NCBI GenBank assembly: GCA_963697675.1
Contig: CAVOOW010000006.1
Location: 1,550,001 to 1,614,000 of the forward strand
Origin: CAVOOW01 sp963697675
GTDB lineage: Bacteria > Actinomycetota > Actinomycetes > JACCUZ01
Reading direction: 5' to 3'
Length of the DNA: 64,000 nt
Part shown: positions 1-8,125 of the stretch, piece after piece
How the letters are laid out: every line of letters starts with the position of its first letter
Position numbering within the stretch: the first letter of the stretch is position 1
Program-made: the position numbers and the translations under genes
Notes under the pieces: model-generated
What the model was told of the DNA's origin: nothing
The model's input: only the letters and a program-made list of their open reading frames with translations
The model's database searches: none

Positions 1-1204
1 GGGCGTACCAGTTCGTGCCGGACCCGGAGTCGGCGGTGATCATCGCGTCGTCGGGCAGGCGGGGCGAGAGCTCGTGAAAGACCAACTCGGGGTTGATGGG
101 GTCAGCGCTCACCGCAGCGCGACGTTCCATGACTTCCCACCAGCGCCGAACGTTCCTCTCGACCGCGCCGCGCCACGATCGGTCAACTTTCGGTGTGAGC
201 AGAGGTAACAGTGCCCGCAGTGTCGCCACGGCGTCACCGACCAGGTTCACTTCGAACGGATAGCGCAGTCCGACCATCGTTGGGTCGATGTCGATCTGGA
301 CCCCGCGGGCCGTGGGCTCTCCGCCCTCGAATCCCGGTAGGAACTGCGAGTACGGGAAGCTGGAGCCGACCACCAGCAGGGTGTCGCAGTGGGTCATCAG
401 CTCGTAGGACGGTCGCGTGCCGAGCAGGCCGATCGAGCCGGTCACCCAGTTCAGCTCGTCGGAGAGCACGTCCTTGCCGAGCAAGGCCTTCGCGACACCT
501 GCGCCGAGCAACTCAGCTAGGTCGCTCACTTCGACCGCTGCTCCCCGAGCTCCCTGACCGATGAGCACGGCGACGCGTTCGCCGGCATTGAGCACATCGG
601 CGGCCCGTTGCAGGTCCGCCCGGTCCGGGACGGCGGTGGACCAGGTGTGGTCGAGACTCGAGGGCACCATTTTGAACGCATGCTCAGGCGGTGAGTAGGG
701 GAGCTCCTGAACGTCGGATGGGATGATCACAGCGGTGACCGTGCGTCGACTCGAAGCAATGCGCATCGCGCGGTCCAGCACGTTGGGCAGCTGCTCAGGC
801 ACGGTCACCATCTGGCAGTAGTCGCTGGCGACGTCCTTGAACAGACTGAGAAGGTCCACTTCCTGTTGATAGAACCCGCCCATCGCGGAGCGGCTGGTCT
901 GCCCGACGATGGCCACGACAGGGACATGGTCGAGCTTCGCGTCGTAGAGGCCGTTGAGAAGGTGGATCGCGCCCGGCCCGCTCGTGGCCGCGCACACGCC
1001 GGTACGCCCGCTGAACTTCGCATATCCCACAGCGGCGAAAGCGGCCATCTCCTCGTGACGGGGCTGGATGAAACCAGGTACGTTGTCGGCCTTCTGCCAC
1101 GCGGCGAGCAGACCGTTGATGCCGTCCCCGGCATAGCCAAATACCTGCTCGACCCCCCAGGCGCGCAGTCGGTCGAGCAGGTAGTCAGCGACTGTCTCAG
1201 ACAT
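1..1204 (-). CDS. TPP-dependent pyruvate oxidase-like enzyme (3' end beyond window)
   Basis: The reverse strand reads open from 1204 to the window edge and encodes about 400 residues of a thiamine-pyrophosphate enzyme of the pyruvate oxidase / acetolactate synthase superfamily. It begins SETVADYLLDRLRAWGVEQVFG and carries the N-terminal catalytic glutamate motif RHEEMAAFAA followed by ATSGPGAIHLLNGLYDA, both typical of the Pyr domain. A central FAD/TPP-fold domain follows with a VGSSFPYSQF segment. The C-terminal PP domain begins at the edge (DDAMITADSG). An in-frame ATG at 1231 would add nine residues; 1204 matches the usual start of the family. The class is clear; whether it is a quinone-dependent pyruvate dehydrogenase (PoxB-like) or another decarboxylase is inferred. 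Confidence 0.85.
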   Translation of the reverse strand, partial: MSETVADYLLDRLRAWGVEQVFGYAGDGINGLLAAWQKADNVPGFIQPRHEEMAAFAAVGYAKFSGRTGVCAATSGPGAIHLLNGLYDAKLDHVPVVAIVGQTSRSAMGGFYQQEVDLLSLFKDVASDYCQMVTVPEQLPNVLDRAMRIASSRRTVTAVIIPSDVQELPYSPPEHAFKMVPSSLDHTWSTAVPDRADLQRAADVLNAGERVAVLIGQGARGAAVEVSDLAELLGAGVAKALLGKDVLSDELNWVTGSIGLLGTRPSYELMTHCDTLLVVGSSFPYSQFLPGFEGGEPTARGVQIDIDPTMVGLRYPFEVNLVGDAVATLRALLPLLTPKVDRSWRGAVERNVRRWWEVMERRAAVSADPINPELVFHELSPRLPDDAMITADSGSGTNWYA

Positions 1205-1404
1205 TCCGTCGGTCTCCGGATTCCTATCCATTGATGCGGGCGGGATTCGGCTCGCGCGTACCGATGTCTATTGCACCTGGCGGCCCCCCTAAACCCCGTC
1301 TCCCCCGGGACGTGGCAGCCGACGTACGGCGACCGGTGCCCGGGTTTTCTCCATCGCGCTGCGGGCAGGACCGGCCCAGGCATCAACTGACACGGGAGGG
1401 CTTC

Positions 1405-2358
1405 ATGCGCATCGGCTATTTCCTCAGCTGCGAGGAGTACGACCCTGCCCAGCTCATCGAGCAGGCACAGCTCGCCGAAGAGGCCGGCTTCGACGCTTTG
1501 TGGATCAGCGATCACTTCCATCCCTGGAACGACGCGCAGGGGCAGAGCCCGTTCGTGTGGGCGGTCATCGGTGCGATCTCGCGGGTGTGCAACCTGCCCG
1601 TGACGACGGCAGTGACAGCCCCGACCATGCGGCTGCACCCGGCCATCGTTGCGCAAGCGGCGGCGACCGCGGGCGTACTGCTCGACGGAAAGTTCACCCT
1701 CGGCGTCGGCACGGGCGAGGCGCTCAACGAGCACATCCTCGGCGATGCATGGCCCAGCGAAGCCGTGCGCCTGGAGATGCTCGAAGAGGCGATCCAGGTC
1801 ATGCGTGAACTCTGGCAAGGTGACTACGTCTATCACTATGGGAAGCACTACACCGTCGAGAACGCGCGGATCTACACCCGACCAGCTGTGGCGCCCAAGG
1901 TGTTCCTGTCGGCATTCGGCGACAAGTCGTTCGAGCTTGCCCTGCGCGTAGGCGACGGGTTCATCACCACCCAACCCGACGCCGAGAAGGTGCAGGAGTG
2001 GAAGGCCCGGAGCGCGGAGAACCGGCCGACGCAGGCCGGCTACAAGGTGTGCGTCGCAGACACCGCGGACGAGGCGGTCAAGATCGCGCATCATCTGTGG
2101 GCGAACGCCGGGCTCCCGGGCGAACTCGCGCAGGTGCTGCCGTCACCGAGACACTTTGAGCAGGCTAGCGAGCTAGTGACCGAGGACATGACTCGCGAGT
2201 CGACCACCTGCGGGAAGGATGTGGACCAGCACGTTTCGGCCTTCGCGCCGTACGCCGCCGCTGGGTTCGACGAGATCTTCATCGCCAACATGGGCCCTAA
2301 CTACCGAGAGTTCTTCACCCTCTACGGCACCAAGGTGCTTCCCAGACTGCGCCGCTAG
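1405..2358 (+). CDS. F420-dependent LLM-class oxidoreductase (F420-G6PDH-like family)
   Basis: A 317-residue TIM-barrel enzyme of the luciferase-like superfamily, close to the F420-dependent glucose-6-phosphate dehydrogenase subfamily: it starts MRIGYFLSCEEYDP, has the WISDHFHPW motif near residue 35 and LGVGTGEALNEHILG near 100. These enzymes move hydride to or from the deazaflavin F420. The open frame extends upstream to 1231, but ATG 1405 is preceded by GGGAGGG and fits the family length. The substrate cannot be read from the sequence; glucose-6-phosphate is only one known substrate of the group. It stands alone between a divergent TPP enzyme and an SDR gene. Confidence 0.88.
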   Translation: MRIGYFLSCEEYDPAQLIEQAQLAEEAGFDALWISDHFHPWNDAQGQSPFVWAVIGAISRVCNLPVTTAVTAPTMRLHPAIVAQAAATAGVLLDGKFTLGVGTGEALNEHILGDAWPSEAVRLEMLEEAIQVMRELWQGDYVYHYGKHYTVENARIYTRPAVAPKVFLSAFGDKSFELALRVGDGFITTQPDAEKVQEWKARSAENRPTQAGYKVCVADTADEAVKIAHHLWANAGLPGELAQVLPSPRHFEQASELVTEDMTRESTTCGKDVDQHVSAFAPYAAAGFDEIFIANMGPNYREFFTLYGTKVLPRLRR

Positions 2359-2508
2359 CCCTCAGCTCCGGTGCAGGCCCTAGCTCAGTGGTGATCGGCT
2401 CGCGGGCAGTGCAGTGGTCGACCTGGTTGCGCTCTTGCGTTCCGCGCGTGCGAGTAGGGCCGGCTTGACCGGATACACGATCATCCAACCCAAGGAGTCT
2501 GGCTTCTC

Positions 2509-3519
2509 ATGTCCCATCCAGCCCACCAAGTCGTTGTCGTGACCGGTGCCAGTGGCGGCATCGGTCGGGCCGTCGCGCGGGCGTATGGCGCCCGCGGCGC
2601 GAGCGTCGCGCTGCTGGCGCGCGGCGAGCAGGGGCTTGCCGACGCCGCCGAGGACGTGCGGCGTGCCGGCGGCACCCCTCTCGCCGTGCCGCTCGACGTG
2701 TCCGACTCGGATGCCGTCTTCGCCGCCGTCGACCGTGTAGAGCGAGAGCTCGGCGAGATCGACATCTGGGTGAACGTGGCGTTCGCGTCGGTCTTCTCGC
2801 CCCTGGACCACATCCGACCGCAGGAGTTCCGCCGGGTCACCGAGGTGAGCTATCTCGGCTACGTTTACGCCACGATGGCGGCGCTGGCGCGGATGAAACC
2901 GCGCGACCGCGGCACCATCGTGCAGGTCGGCTCGGCGCTGGCCTACCGAGGCATCCCGCTCCAGACGGCCTATTGCGGTGCCAAGCACGCGATCCAGGGC
3001 TTCCACGAGTCGCTTCGCTGTGAACTGCTCCACGCGAAGTCGAATGTCCACGTGACGATGGTGCAGATGCCGGCGGTGAACACGCCGCAGTTCTCCTGGG
3101 TGCTCTCGCGTCTGCCGCGTCATCCGCGGCCGGTGCCGCCGATCTACCAACCCGAGGTCGCCGCGCGTGCTGTCGTCTATGCCGGCGACCACCCGGGGCG
3201 CCGCGAATACTGGGTGGGGGCGACAACGGCCGTCACCTTGCTGGCCAATGCCGTTGCACCTGGCCTGCTCGACCGCTATCTCGGCCGCACCGGCGTAGAC
3301 TCGCAACAGACAGAAATGCCGCGCGACGCGAACGCGCCGGAGAACCTCTGGTCACCGGCAGACGGACCTGAGGGCAAGGACTTCGGTGCGCACGGCGCCT
3401 TTGACGACCAGTCGCACGACCAGTCTCTGCAACTCTGGGCGAGCCAGCACCACGGCGTCGTCGGCACGGCTGCCGCGCTGGGCGCTGTGGCCGTCGCGGC
3501 CGTTTGGAGGCGCAAGTGA
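2509..3519 (+). CDS. SDR-family oxidoreductase with C-terminal membrane anchor
   Basis: A 336-residue short-chain dehydrogenase. The cofactor motif TGASGGIG is near residue 13 and the catalytic YCGAK motif near residue 158, with an upstream serine in QVGSALAYRG. The conserved 'NNAG' position reads VNVAFASVF, a common variation in this subgroup. After the Rossmann domain there is a hydrophilic linker and a C-terminal hydrophobic stretch, GVVGTAAALGAVAVAAVW, ending in RRK, which suggests a single membrane anchor. The stop overlaps the GTG start of the next gene (GTGA), so the two are probably co-translated. Substrate unknown. Confidence 0.88.
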   Translation: MSHPAHQVVVVTGASGGIGRAVARAYGARGASVALLARGEQGLADAAEDVRRAGGTPLAVPLDVSDSDAVFAAVDRVERELGEIDIWVNVAFASVFSPLDHIRPQEFRRVTEVSYLGYVYATMAALARMKPRDRGTIVQVGSALAYRGIPLQTAYCGAKHAIQGFHESLRCELLHAKSNVHVTMVQMPAVNTPQFSWVLSRLPRHPRPVPPIYQPEVAARAVVYAGDHPGRREYWVGATTAVTLLANAVAPGLLDRYLGRTGVDSQQTEMPRDANAPENLWSPADGPEGKDFGAHGAFDDQSHDQSLQLWASQHHGVVGTAAALGAVAVAAVWRRK

Positions 3520-3890
3520 GCACGGTCGCCCGTCAGGCGTTGCGCGGCGTTGGCCTCGGACGGATCCTGGTGGGCCTGTTCGGCCTCGTCGCCGCGGGCC
3601 GCGACGACGTACCCATCTTCGACACCCTGCCATCGCGGGCAATCGTGGCGGCACGGGTGCTCGCCGCGCGGGATCTCGTGCAGGGTGCGGCGCTGGCACT
3701 GACGCCGGAGGACCGCGTCCTGCAGGTGGCGCACAGGGGCAGCGCCATCGACTCACTGCATGCCGCCAGCATGTTGCCGCTGGTCGTCTTCTCCGGGCGC
3801 TATCGCGGCGCTGCGTTGCTGAGTGCCGCGAGCGCAGTGGTCTGGATCGCCGTGACGTCAGTTGCTCAGAGATCGAGCAGCCGCGCTTAG
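3516..3890 (+). CDS. Small hydrophobic membrane protein, function unknown
   Basis: About 124 residues starting at GTG 3516, which overlaps the SDR stop codon by four bases. The protein has hydrophobic segments around LGRILVGLFGLVAA, ARDLVQGAALAL, ASMLPLVVF and AALLSAASAVVWIAV, so it probably crosses the membrane about four times. The overlap with an SDR that itself has a membrane tail suggests the two act at the same place. An in-frame ATG at 3504 lies inside the SDR gene and is less likely. Its end overlaps the convergent GH13 gene by four bases. I do not recognise a named family. Confidence 0.7.
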   Translation: MSTVARQALRGVGLGRILVGLFGLVAAGRDDVPIFDTLPSRAIVAARVLAARDLVQGAALALTPEDRVLQVAHRGSAIDSLHAASMLPLVVFSGRYRGAALLSAASAVVWIAVTSVAQRSSSRA

Positions 3891-5545
3891 TCGCGGCTGC
3901 CACGCCGCAGTCGGATCCACCGATAGCCCCACCCGTTCACCGCGACGTCTGCGAGCCGCCTCGTCAGGGCGGGGTACGACGAGTCGCTGAACACCTCGTG
4001 CGGTCGGCCCTCAACGCCGTCGAGCGCGCCGAGGCTAAGTGTCACGGCTCGGTCGGCAAGATTGTGCAGGAACAGCATGGCGCCCTCCGGTGCGTCGAAG
4101 CGGTGCGCGAGCACCGACCGGGGGAGTGCCACGTCGACGAGGGCGAAGGTCCCGACGCCGACCTCCGGACACTCGCGCAGCGTGCGGATCATCCGCTCGA
4201 ACCATGACAGCAGCGAACCGGGATCGCGTTCCTGATCGTGCACATTGACCTTGCTTGCGCTGAATGCGCCCCGACCGGTCATGCGACGAACCAAGTCCTC
4301 AGGCGCCGCAGTCGAGAACCCGCCGGTTCGGTCAGGCTCCCATTGCATCGGCGTACGGATGGCATCACGGCCCGGCAGGGATAGGTCCTCTCCCATTCCG
4401 ATCTCCTCGCCGTAGCGCAGGACCGGTGTTCCTGGCGCACTGAACTGCAACGAGTAGGCGAGCTCCACGTGGCGCCGATCCCCTTTCAACATGGGAGCCA
4501 GCCGGCGTCGGATCCCCCGCTCGTAGAGCTGCATGTCCTTCTTCGGCGCGAAGGACCGAAAGACATCCTTCTGCTGCTCACGTGTGAGTCGGCTGAGGTC
4601 GAGCTCGTCATGGTTGCGCAGGAACGTTGCCCACTGGGCCATCGCCGGCAGCGTCGGCAACGCACGCAGTCCTTCGATCATCGGTTCCGCGTCGGAGCGC
4701 GCGAGAGCTAGCCACATGCGCGGGTTGAGCAGGAACGAGAACATCATGTGCGCACGGTCATTCCGACCACCTGGACGACCCGCGCAGTAGGCAGGGATGT
4801 CCTCGGGTTCGACGTTCGCTTCGCACAGCAGCACCGCATCGCCCCTGCGCCACTGCAGATCCTCGCGCCAGTCATCGAGGATCGTGAAGTCCTTGGGCGC
4901 CGGGTTGACATCGGGGACCGTTTGTTCGAGTACGAAGGGCGCGGCGTCGACTCGGAAGCCGGCTGCTCCGAGCTGCAGCCAGAAGCCCATGACCTTCTTG
5001 ATCTCCTCGCGCACGGCGGGATTGGCCCAGTTCAGGTCGGGCTGGAAATCGTAGAAGCGGTGGTAGTACCAGGCTTCGGCTTGGGGCTGCCAGGTCCAGG
5101 TTTCGGTCTGCTCGTCGGGGAAGACAATTCCCTGGCGACGGTCGGCGGGCTCAGAAGCGCTCCAGACATACCAGTCGCGGTATGGCGACGTAGCACTCGA
5201 GCAGGCCGCCCGAAACCACGGATGCTGGTCGCTCGTGTGGTTCACAACGAGGTCGAGCAGGATGCGAATGCCGCGTTCCCGCGCCTCAAGAGCCAGCTCG
5301 GTGAAGTCGCCCAAGGTGCCGAGCCGCTCGTCGACTCCGTAAAAGTCGGCCACGTCGTAGCCGTTGTCCCTGTTCGGGGTGGGATGGATGGGGTTGAGCC
5401 ACAAGCAGGTCACGCCGATGCGCGACAAGTAGTCGAGCCGGCTCACCAGGCCGCGCAGGTCTCCCCACCCATCGCCGTCGGAGTCCTGGAACGTCTCGAC
5501 ATCGACGCAGTAGATGACAGCTTCCTTGTACCAGCGCTCCGACAT
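3887..5545 (-). CDS. GH13 alpha-amylase-family enzyme, trehalose synthase-like
   Basis: A 552-residue glycoside hydrolase family 13 protein. The N-terminus (RWYKEAVIYCVDVETFQDSDGDG) and the barrel motifs NGYDVADFYGV, LLDLVVNHTS, GFRVDAAP and NHDELDL match trehalose synthase and related transglucosidases. The catalytic triad reads as Asp200 (RVDAA), Glu242 (LLCEANVE) and Asp313 (RNHDE). A C-terminal beta domain follows. There is no fused maltokinase domain, and no malto-oligosyltrehalose genes lie nearby, so the reaction (maltose-trehalose interconversion or another alpha-glucan rearrangement) is inferred. The start at 5545 is supported by GGGGAAGG upstream. Confidence 0.85.
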   Translation of the reverse strand: MSERWYKEAVIYCVDVETFQDSDGDGWGDLRGLVSRLDYLSRIGVTCLWLNPIHPTPNRDNGYDVADFYGVDERLGTLGDFTELALEARERGIRILLDLVVNHTSDQHPWFRAACSSATSPYRDWYVWSASEPADRRQGIVFPDEQTETWTWQPQAEAWYYHRFYDFQPDLNWANPAVREEIKKVMGFWLQLGAAGFRVDAAPFVLEQTVPDVNPAPKDFTILDDWREDLQWRRGDAVLLCEANVEPEDIPAYCAGRPGGRNDRAHMMFSFLLNPRMWLALARSDAEPMIEGLRALPTLPAMAQWATFLRNHDELDLSRLTREQQKDVFRSFAPKKDMQLYERGIRRRLAPMLKGDRRHVELAYSLQFSAPGTPVLRYGEEIGMGEDLSLPGRDAIRTPMQWEPDRTGGFSTAAPEDLVRRMTGRGAFSASKVNVHDQERDPGSLLSWFERMIRTLRECPEVGVGTFALVDVALPRSVLAHRFDAPEGAMLFLHNLADRAVTLSLGALDGVEGRPHEVFSDSSYPALTRRLADVAVNGWGYRWIRLRRGSRD

Positions 5546-5621
5546 GCGAAGTGCCTTCCCCGCCTGAGGGTGGATCAGTCCTACGGTCCAGAACCTGACC
5601 CTCGCTGGCAGAACGCTCGTT

Positions 5622-5846
5622 TCAACGCGAGGGGATGTTGCGCAGATCGTTGCCGTGCGAATGGGATTCGGCGATGGCTCCCTCGAGCTTGCAGAGTTTC
5701 AGTTCGGCATTGAGGTTCTCCGCAAGCGCTCGGCCTGCGGTGACCGCGGCTTCCTCGGTGGTATGGGTGGACTCGACCCGGTCGCGGTTGGCTACCCGGA
5801 CGGCCCAGTTCTCGTTGTGCGCCACGACATGCACCTGCTCAGCCAT
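5622..5846 (-). CDS. DUF2188-like small protein
   Basis: A 74-residue protein starting MAEQVHVVAHNENWAVRV. The pattern of a short beta hairpin ending in 'W.V', followed by an alanine-rich helix (TEEAAVTAGRALAENLNAEL) and a tail with HSHGNDLRNIP, resembles the DUF2188 family found beside stress genes in many bacteria. The start at 5846 has AAGGGCGA upstream; the open frame extends to 5924 but without a better signal. The family assignment is by eye. No known biochemical function. Confidence 0.72.
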   Translation of the reverse strand: MAEQVHVVAHNENWAVRVANRDRVESTHTTEEAAVTAGRALAENLNAELKLCKLEGAIAESHSHGNDLRNIPSR

Positions 5847-6055
5847 GTCAACGTCGCCCTTCTGTTGTTGTTGCCCGATTTGCGGATGGACCGCTGGGGT
5901 GAGGGTGCGCCCTACCCAGATCACGGCTTTGGAATCGCACTTGCTCGATCGTTGACGTAGCGCCTATGAGCGAGCCTTCTGCCCCAGGGGAACACTGGTT
6001 TGGCCGCCCGTCTTGACGGGCACCACCGTGCAAATCGAGTGTTGGGAGGTCGACC

Positions 6056-6379
6056 ATGCCGCGAGGATCGAGTCCGAAGCGGGAGCGCCAATACGAGCAC
6101 ATCAAGGAGAGCCTCTCGGACCGGGGTATCAAGGAGTCCACGGCCGAAGAGATCGCTGCCCGAACGGTCAATAAAGAGCGGGCACGAGCCGGGGAGTCCA
6201 GGACGGCGAGCCGGACCTCGACACAGGACATCTCCTCGGGTCGCCGCGGCGGCCTGCGTTCGCACCGCGGGCCGGGGGGCCGCACCAAGGCGCAGCTCTA
6301 CAACCAAGCCAAGGAGCGCAACATCAAAGGCCGCTCGAAGATGACGAAGTCCCAGCTCCAGCGCGCCGTCGACGGTTGA
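6056..6379 (+). CDS. Small basic protein with SAP/Rho-N-like C-terminus ('plasmid stabilisation protein' type)
   Basis: A 107-residue highly charged protein. The first half (KRERQYEHIKESLSDRG, then AARTVNKERARAGESRTAS) and the glycine/arginine-rich middle (SSGRRGGLRSHRGPGGRT) match a family common in actinobacteria and often labelled plasmid stabilisation protein. The C-terminus (KAQLYNQAKERNIKGRSKM, then TKSQLQRAV) has the helix-extended-helix pattern of SAP or Rho-N nucleic-acid-binding motifs. DNA or RNA binding is therefore inferred. A GGGAGG ribosome site sits upstream. The plasmid link is only a legacy name; nothing here indicates a plasmid. Confidence 0.8.
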   Translation: MPRGSSPKRERQYEHIKESLSDRGIKESTAEEIAARTVNKERARAGESRTASRTSTQDISSGRRGGLRSHRGPGGRTKAQLYNQAKERNIKGRSKMTKSQLQRAVDG

Positions 6380-6517
6380 CCGTGGGACTGGTGTCGCCTC
6401 GCCCACCCTCGGTGAACCCCCGGATCTGCCGTTGGTAGCGGCTGTGCGGAGGACCCCGGGCCATGCATCGCGAGCCGCGGAGCAGTGAATGTCCATTTCA
6501 GGGGAAGGAGCAACCAG

Positions 6518-6655
6518 ATGACGATCCCGACGTCGCCCAGTCCGCCGGGGCAACCGCCGCCGGGGCAACCGCCGCCGGGCGAGCCCATCCCCGATCCCGG
6601 ACCAGATCCTGTTCCGCCCCCCGATCCGGAGCCCGTGCCTGCACCGGATCCGTGA
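6518..6655 (+). CDS. Short proline-rich peptide, function unknown
   Basis: A 45-codon reading frame starting at ATG 6518, preceded by the strong ribosome site GGGGAAGGAG. The product is almost entirely Pro, Gly, Asp and Glu, with repeated PPGQ units followed by PDPGPDPVPPPDPEPVP. The DNA contains a short repeat of ccgccggggcaa that makes the PPGQ units. Good spacing to the ribosome site argues for translation, but such frames also arise by chance in GC-rich DNA. It lies between two small stress-type genes and the MerR gene. Confidence 0.45.
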   Translation: MTIPTSPSPPGQPPPGQPPPGEPIPDPGPDPVPPPDPEPVPAPDP

Positions 6656-6685
6656 TCCGCGGGCGACTAGGTTGCCGAGAGCGCG

Positions 6686-7009
6686 TCAGGTGTGGCGGCG
6701 CCGACGTGGTGTTTGGTCCTCGAGTTCCGCGCGAAGCTGGTCGTTCGTCGCCTCGAGATCCAGGACAGCGGCGACACCCGCCAGGTTGAGCCCGGCGGCC
6801 AACAGCTCACCGATGCGGCGGAGCCGGTCGAGATCGGCAGAGCTGTACCGGCGGGTTCCACCCTCGGTGCGCTCGGGGTCGACCAGCCCGTGACGCTCGT
6901 AGGCACGCAGGTTCTGCGGACCCGTGCCGACCAGTTCGGCGGCTACCGAGATGCCGTAAATACCACGGCTGGCGTCGTCCTCCGGGAAGGTCGGCAATAG
7001 CTCTCCCAA
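6686..7009 (-). CDS. MerR-family transcriptional regulator (HspR-like position)
   Basis: A 107-residue MerR-type regulator: the winged-helix segment reads YGISVAAELVGTGPQNLRAYE then RHGLVDPERTEGGTRRYSSAD, followed by a coiled region with DLDRLRRIGELLAAGLNLAGV. There is no C-terminal metal or ligand domain. It is transcribed away from the hsp20 gene, and the 133 bp between them contain a palindrome (7067-7094). By analogy with HspR next to its chaperone genes it is likely to control hsp20 and itself; that link is inferred from position. Confidence 0.88.
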   Translation of the reverse strand: MGELLPTFPEDDASRGIYGISVAAELVGTGPQNLRAYERHGLVDPERTEGGTRRYSSADLDRLRRIGELLAAGLNLAGVAAVLDLEATNDQLRAELEDQTPRRRRHT

Positions 7010-7066
7010 AAAAACTGAGATCTCCTCTTGCCGTTAGTCTGGCACAGGTGCTATAAGAAATCTACC

Positions 7067-7094
7067 TCGGCTGATACATATAACTATTAGCCGA
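7067..7094. promoter_or_regulatory. Palindromic operator between merR-type gene and hsp20
   Basis: TCGGCTGATA (7067-7076) and TATTAGCCGA (7085-7094) form an inverted repeat with one mismatch and an 8-base spacer inside a locally AT-rich tract. It lies in the only space shared by the divergent regulator and hsp20 starts. It does not match the classical HAIR element recognised by HspR, so it may be the target of this regulator subtype. Confidence 0.55.
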
Positions 7095-7142
7095 AACTGC
7101 GGATAGGGCGACGACAACCGACTGTCTGTGGAGGTGGTAGCC

Positions 7143-7574
7143 ATGCTGATGCGCACCGATCCGTTCCGTGAACTCGACCGGCTCTCCCAACAGGTCTTCG
7201 GCAACCCAGGCACGAACGCACGGCCCGCGGTGATGCCCATGGACGCATGGCGGGCCGGAGATGAGTTCATCGTCGAGTTCGACCTACCCGGGGTGGACCC
7301 ATCCAGTGTCGACCTCGACGTCGAGCGCAACGTCCTCACCGTCAGAGCCGAACGGCCAGCATTGAACGGCGACCAGGAGCTGGTCGCCGCCGAGCGACCG
7401 CGCGGGGTCTTCAGCCGCCAACTCATCCTCGGCGACAACCTCGACATCGACCGAGTGCGGGCCGGCTACGAGGCCGGCGTACTCACCCTGCGGATCCCGG
7501 TCGCGGAGAGAGCCAAGCCCCGAAAGATCGAGATCTCCCAGTCCAGCAACGGGCGCCAGGCCATCACCGCCTGA
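7143..7574 (+). CDS. Hsp20-family small heat shock protein
   Basis: A 143-residue alpha-crystallin-type chaperone that binds unfolding proteins in the cytoplasm without using ATP. It starts MLMRTDPFRELDRLSQQVFG, the usual actinobacterial Hsp20 N-terminus, then has the alpha-crystallin domain from about residue 36 (DEFIVEFDLPGVDPSSVDLDV) to the YEAGVLTLRIPV motif near 120, and a C-terminal tail. ATG 7143 is chosen because GGAGG sits about eight bases before it; a GTG at 7128 is in frame but overlaps that site. It is probably regulated by the divergent MerR-type gene. Confidence 0.92.
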   Translation: MLMRTDPFRELDRLSQQVFGNPGTNARPAVMPMDAWRAGDEFIVEFDLPGVDPSSVDLDVERNVLTVRAERPALNGDQELVAAERPRGVFSRQLILGDNLDIDRVRAGYEAGVLTLRIPVAERAKPRKIEISQSSNGRQAITA

Positions 7575-7613
7575 GAGCCTTACGACCCGTCGAGACCGGG
7601 AGGTGGACCGGTG

Positions 7614-8120
7614 ATGGACCACGCCGAAGCACTCAGTCGCGGGGACGAGCTGAACGCGCAGTTCCTCGCTCTGGTGTGCGCCGACGAGGAGCTGTTGTGC
7701 GCCGAGTTCGACGCGATCATCGCCGCCGGCTGGGGCTGTGCGCGCCCACGCCGGCTGCGCGAATCTGCCGGTACGTCCCCGCCAATGCGGAATGAGACCG
7801 CTTCCGCGGGCACCGCGTGGCGCCCCCCACCACGCTGGAGCCCCACGGTCGGTGCACACGCCCGCCAGCGCTCGCCACCGCCAACCGGCCGCGGCGGCTG
7901 CAGCGTGGAGAGGACGGCTATGCCGCACGTGACAGAAGAACGGGAGAGCGTACGGCGGCTGCTGGCTGCACAACCCCACCCCAAGAGGTGCTCCCTATGT
8001 TTCGAACGGAGCCGCACCTCGCATCGGATGTGGCATCCAGCGGCAGCCGTACAACCGACCCAGCGGGTGGTCTGTGAGTCATCGCATGCCTGCCCACCGA
8101 CATGGCTGGAGGAGTCCTGA
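7614..8120 (+). CDS. Hypothetical protein with conserved N-terminal 45 residues, probably frameshifted after
   Basis: ATG 7614 follows GGGAGGTGG. The first 42 residues (DHAEALSRGDELNAQFLALV, CADEELLCAEFDAIIAAGWG) have normal helix-forming composition and look like a real conserved domain. Beyond about 7735 the frame becomes Arg/Pro/Ser-rich with no recognisable fold. In another frame the same DNA gives CAPTPAARICRYVPANAE followed by a stop, so a one- or two-base shift may have occurred near 7735 and the true product may be only about 60 residues. It lies between hsp20 and a STAS gene. Function unknown. Confidence 0.45.
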   Translation: MDHAEALSRGDELNAQFLALVCADEELLCAEFDAIIAAGWGCARPRRLRESAGTSPPMRNETASAGTAWRPPPRWSPTVGAHARQRSPPPTGRGGCSVERTAMPHVTEERESVRRLLAAQPHPKRCSLCFERSRTSHRMWHPAAAVQPTQRVVCESSHACPPTWLEES

Positions 8121-8125
8121 CGACG

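Noticed and set aside
3504..3515. ATG 3504 as the start of the small membrane protein
   Set aside because: GTG 3516 makes the GTGA overlap seen at several other gene junctions in this window and gives a normal start to the protein.
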